Assembly (NCBI GenBank): GCA_024663395.1 | Contig: JANFAH010000006.1 | Location: 124,001-188,000 of the forward strand | From: Pisolithus tinctorius | Taxonomy: Eukaryota; Basidiomycota; Agaricomycetes; Boletales; Pisolithaceae | Direction: 5' to 3' | Length of the DNA: 64,000 bases | Part shown: in pieces, positions 60,015-64,000 of the stretch | How positions within the stretch are numbered: the stretch's first letter is position 1 | How the letters are laid out: each line of letters starts with the position of its first letter | Notes under the pieces: model-generated | Databases searched by the model: none | What the model was told of the DNA's origin: nothing | Seen by the model: the letters and a program-made list of their open reading frames with translations, nothing else | Program-made: the position numbers and the translations under genes

Positions 60015-61320
60015 TTACCAATCACGAGCTTCGTGATCTGTAAACGTGTCTCTGATCATTCCCGCCATTGAACGATATTTCATGCCAAGGGCACCTTGGG
60101 ATTTTGCGTTGTCGAGATTATACGTGGATGGATGCTGTGAAACTGCGCCTGGATGGTTTTGACAATCGCGAGGGTGGATCAAGTAAATTCGCTGCATCGA
60201 CTTTGGATGTGTCAGTGCGAGTGTTTTCTACAAAGGTGGACGTGGCGGTACGTACCGAAGTCTTGCCACCTCCAAGGACCGCTTCAAAATAACCACAGAA
60301 AGAAACAGACCTGCACTGTTGATAATCCGTTCAGCTCCTGCTTCTTGTATCTCGAGGGCTCGTTGGTGGCCTTCGACTAAATCTTGAACATCGACCCAAG
60401 TGAGACGCGTGTAGATAATGGGCTGCTTCGCCACCTCGTCGGACTTCGTAGAATCCACAACGCGGTCCTAGAACAATCGCGCAGAGAAATTGAGTGAGGT
60501 AGGGTCCGTGATCTCGTGGATAGCTGGCTGTTACGCTCTAGAAGTCAGACCGCATTATTTCTCGAGCAATCAGGATACAATACTCCAAACACCTAAGCCA
60601 CGGGTGGCAATTAGTAACTCACAACGACTCACGCCAAACAAACCGTGCATAGGTTGGGTTCAATGCTGTCAAATCCCAGCTAATCCCATGCTAGCATGCT
60701 AGTGTTCCTTGACGAATGACTAGGCACCTGAATTCAAGAGCGATGAAACAGGGGTGTATGAGTTCCGAACCTTGTTCCACCAGTGTCTTGGACGCACGGT
60801 ATTTTGTAATGTCAAGCGTGTCCTCGCCTTGCTCCTTTAACAGATTGACTGCCTAAAAACTCCGGTCTTCCTCAGTGAAAATGGTTGGTCTGATCACTTC
60901 ACCCCGTATGGCTGCCGCCAAAGACGTATACACAATGTACTTGATAGATTAACTGCGAGTATGGCTCAACGTTTAGTACTCGCTGTTCAACACGGCGACT
61001 TCACGACCTACCCGAACTGAAGCACACTCCACAGAATTCCTGTGGTTCCTTTTACGGTGGACCCTACCATATCTGACGAAGGGAGTCAGAAACCAGGCAA
61101 GAGAATTGTATCTCAAGGCTGACCTCCAGGCATGTACACAGGACACGCAATTGTACGATAGCATCGATGCCCTTGACGATTTCATCAAAAGATCTTTCCT
61201 GCATGCTTTCAAGCCAGATCCTGAGGGTTGCATGCCATCATGATAGAACTGACCTTGGCTACGTCCTTGACAGCGACAATCTCAAGTTTGACACCATGAT
61301 CCGCAAAATACTTCTTCACA
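60015..61320 (-). pseudogene. SDR reductase C, 5'-truncated pseudogene
   Basis: Close copy of reductase B on the same strand, broken in at least three ways. First, exon 1 starts abruptly at 61320, in the codons for VKKYFADHGVKLEIVAVKDV, so the Rossmann GxxGxxG and the promoter are missing. Second, in the large exon a TAC codon is TAG at 60470-60468 (TTC TAG GAC where B has TTC TAC GAC). Third, the last exon has a deletion of about 14 bases near 60150 relative to B, shifting frame before the conserved MKYRSMAGMIRDTFTDHEAR ending. The 9-base VFG exon (GTGTTTGGA, 60592-60584) and most splice sites persist, so inactivation is recent. Confidence 0.85.
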
Positions 61321-62000
61321 CCTCATGGCGGAAAGAATAACTTGTACCAGTAATTTCGTATATCAATGATGTGAAGGTTCGCTTGAGCATGAGGACTCAA
61401 CTTACACACCACGGGATCTGTAATTCACAGCTCCCAATCGCACCAGCTTAGGTGTCACTGAGAGTTCATCAACATTCGGGTCAATTGCATCCGACCCACT
61501 GAGTCTTGTGTCCACGGGAAGGACATTATGACGCCGCAAGGTAGAGGCCTGGACCAGAAAACACCTGAGGAAAAGGGTAGTTATTAGCCACCGGAAAACG
61601 GGGCGCCCCATGAGCCACAGAGTCATGGTAAGTGCTGTCAGATCCCAATTGATTTCACCCTTGTGTCTTTTCACAACCTCTCTGACAACTGAATAAAACC
61701 CTCGGATAAGAAGATTAAAAAGGACCATGCAAACAGACAAATGAACACTAACCTTATTGACTGCCAGAGCATCTGTGTATTTCTTTACACGGCAGGTGCA
61801 TGCTCTTAGGGTACTGTGCGCATTACGACTTCCAAGATGCTTCTCTGCATCATTGTCAGAGAATCAGATGACTGTTCCTACCCGACCTGAAGTAGCCTGC
61901 AAGGAGAAAACAGGAGATTCTGGAGTTCAATGCCTATCCGCTGATAAGGATAAGTCCTCTTTCAACAAGGGATTGAATTCACTTTCCAGTGTAAGCCTGA
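61321..62000 (-). pseudogene. SDR reductase remnant 2
   Basis: Directly abuts the truncated 5' end of pseudogene C and matches 59449-60000. The minus frame at 61702-61640 reads VVREVVKRHKGEINWDLTAL, the counterpart of the EISWDLTSLN exon of reductases A and B. Upstream, KKYTDALAVNK and GCTACTTCAGGTCGGGTAGG correspond to the YRASKTLAEQ exon end and the LQFG/GTAGG exon border. Other exons are lost or scrambled. Confidence 0.6.
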
Positions 62001-63205
62001 TGCGAATCATCTCAGAACATCCTGAAACACCTCGGGAGAAGAGTACCAGGGAGGGGTAATCGAGGCCATGCTGGCATGCTGGGGGGTCACGTTGTGATAT
62101 TTATCCTCATCGCTACTCACCAGTCTGGGAATGTGCTTGCGATTGGCCTGTTCACTCCCGCGCTTCGTCGCCTGAGGCGTGATTGTATGGGTCGCCCGAC
62201 ACCTATGAATCGCTACTGAGGTCTCTTAAATGTTGGAATAAAAGGAAGGTTTCGCGTACTATGCAAGTAACATTTGGTACGCCCTTGCGCTTTCCACAGT
62301 ACCAAGTGTCCATCATCTTCAACAAATTCACCAAGAATGAGAATGTCGTCCAACGTTAAGAAGAATATCTTGTTGTGTGTTGAGAGGGACGTCCGTCAAA
62401 GTTGGACTGCACGGTGTTGGGAGTTATCCATCGTCACGATTCCTGATAGTACCGAATCATAGGATTTGTTGGACACTGCGGGGGTAGGTGCCGTGTCTAC
62501 ACGCAGAAGAACGGCTGGTATCTGGGAAGGTTGACTGTTGTGTTATCAGATTCTAACCTCGTTCTGCCTCCGCAGATGATATCGATAGAGCGGACCTTTA
62601 TCTCGCAAAGTTAATAACCCCACAGCGACGTAATGGCTGATTGTAAAATTACGCACTCAAAAACCTTCAGAGCAGCGCGAGTCCGCATTAACTCCAGTGG
62701 TCAAGTCCTTCCACGCATTCTTTCGGTCGAGCCCCATCAAGGCAGTAGCCTGGATCAGAACCAGACAGTTAGTACCGCAGTCGCCATGCGTTTCAATTGC
62801 CTGCATTGTGTCACGTAACGGGCAATGATGTGGATGGATTTCTGTGGCTGTCCACTTTGATTGAATGAGCCGAGATGATATGCACGATGCAGTGGCAAGA
62901 AGATGAGAAGTGTGCCATATACGAATGGTTACCTTTCGCTGCCACATAGAAATGAAAACATGCACTGTTGATGCACCGCCAGCAATACCTGGGTCGCATA
63001 ATCTGCAGTGATGAGGTGATGCATGCCGAATACAACAATACGTATGTAGACATGCCCTGAAGGAGTTTCATCACCACAGTTGTGGTAACCTCTCACGAGG
63101 ATGGTACTCAATGTAACAACCATGTTTCTGTGGAAGGCTGCACAACGAGGTACATAGTTAGGTGGGAAGGAAGCATGATAGTATATGTTTCTATCACTTT
63201 TCATT
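62001..63205. other. Intergenic between reductase array and methyltransferase
   Basis: About 1.2 kb. The open frames (for example plus 62274-62462, minus 62657-62965 and minus 62929-63219) have no recognisable motif. No repeat or RNA gene was seen. Confidence 0.4.
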
Positions 63206-64000
63206 TCACCTCTCTCCACTGGCGAGAAACATGGTTACTGGATGGCCAGCGAATTCAATCGTCGCCGCTTCCGCGAAAGAGAAATTATGAAGTCCTGCAG
63301 CTTCAAACGCCATACGCATGTCCTCTGCGTCAAAACCACCTTTGTGTGCAACCTGGTGATAGGTTTGTAGCACAGGGTATTCGCCCTTGACCATGTCCAC
63401 AACGAGTAGAGAACCTCCTGACTTGAGATAGGATACAAGCACCTTCGTCACATCTACGATTGACGGGAAATGGTGGTAGGATGAAGCGCACTGGATGCCA
63501 AATAGTGTGTAACCAGGGCTAGAGAAATTGAAATCGACTCACCACAATCACATCAAATGACATTCCCTCTAATTGTATTTCATTCTCCACCAACCTATCC
63601 ACCCGCACGGCTTTCCTCTCGTTGGGAAACAAATTCTGTTCCTTTGCATCGTTGTTATAAATATCTACCATACGCTGACTGATATCCACGCCAATGATGG
63701 ACTTTGCATTGGATGCTAAGCCCTGAGATATGAAACCTGTACGGATGGTGGGAGGGATGTCAGATGGGAGCCGACGGGTTCGCTGTCAGAGATAGCGCAC
63801 CAACGCCACATGCAAAATCCATGACCACTGTCTTCAGTTTGTCAAACGGAACCGCTTTGAGCATTGCGGCAGTTGCAAGCCTGGCCGTCTCTTGAGCCTC
63901 AGAGGTGTAGAACAAGTGTTCAGTAGTGGGATCATTGAAGAAATCTTCGTTCGCCCTTTCGACTTCGGGAAGCATATTGGCATGAGCACTATGAGCCGGG
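63206..64000 (-). CDS. SAM-dependent methyltransferase (5' end outside window)
   Basis: Class I S-adenosylmethionine methyltransferase, small-molecule type, related to UbiE/Coq5-like enzymes by fold. Minus-strand exons: 64000 (open)-63801, 63736-63543, 63490-63206. The product contains EDFFNDPTTEHLFYTSEAQ, motif I VVMDFACGVG (SAM-binding), the acidic residue at the end of strand 2 in SIIGVDISQRMVDIYNN, motif IV FDVIVCASSYHHFPSI and VSYLKSGGSLLVVDMVKGEY. It ends FAGHPVTMFLASGER. The frame stays open to the window edge upstream of the ATG at 63975, so the true start probably lies beyond 64000. The substrate is unknown. It shares strand and neighbourhood with the reductase array. Confidence 0.82.

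Overview
The window is eukaryotic nuclear DNA from a filamentous basidiomycete, most likely an Agaricomycete. The recognisable genes are split by many short GT-AG introns (mostly 45-65 bp, often with CTAAC or CTGAC branch sites). The gene set also fits: an I66-type beta-trefoil protease inhibitor pair, an S28 peptidase, a two-finger GATA iron regulator of the Urbs1/SRE/Fep1 type, an Opi1-domain regulator and DMC1. The species cannot be named from this. No complete transposon, rRNA, tRNA or CRISPR was recognised. All splice models are my manual reading of frames and GT/AG sites, supported by family alignment from memory and not by transcripts.

Region by region: 1-1323 holds the 3' end of the exosome subunit RRP4 and a tail-to-tail acidic protein. 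4494-5951 is a secreted GH18 chitinase. 5952-10611 is gene-poor, with a broken C2H2-finger fragment. 10612-15080 is an inverted duplication carrying two divergent, intact I66-like protease inhibitor genes around a 2.5-kb spacer. 15429-17440 is DMC1 in 19 exons. 18958-21157 is a secreted S28 serine peptidase. 21560-22603 (minus) is a two-finger C2H2 regulator sharing a 315-bp promoter with the Opi1-like repressor (22919-25059), which is followed by a TMEM170-like membrane protein (25322-25991). 28137-31815 is the iron-responsive GATA regulator. 35152-36031 (minus) is ribosomal protein eL37 with extremely small 5' exons, next to a 559-residue orphan protein (36296-37975, minus).

39239-63206 is dominated by a family of extended short-chain dehydrogenases/reductases (cinnamyl-alcohol/dihydroflavonol reductase type), all on the minus strand. 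One intact gene lies at 39239-40754 and one at 57724-59216. A pseudogene lies at 60015-61320, with two older remnants (59449-60000, 61321-62000) showing local tandem duplication and decay. Between them are a PX-domain protein (41699-42502), a single-finger GATA factor (50312-51486) and two long tracts (42.5-50.3 kb and 51.5-57.7 kb) with only orphan exon-like open frames. The window ends inside a SAM-dependent methyltransferase (63206 to beyond 64000, minus).

The genes are a mixture of housekeeping (RRP4, eL37, DMC1), lipid/iron regulation (Opi1-like, Urbs1-like), secreted degradative enzymes (chitinase, S28 peptidase), defence-like inhibitors and a turning-over reductase family. They do not form one obvious pathway. 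The reductases plus methyltransferase are the only hint of a specialised-metabolism locus.
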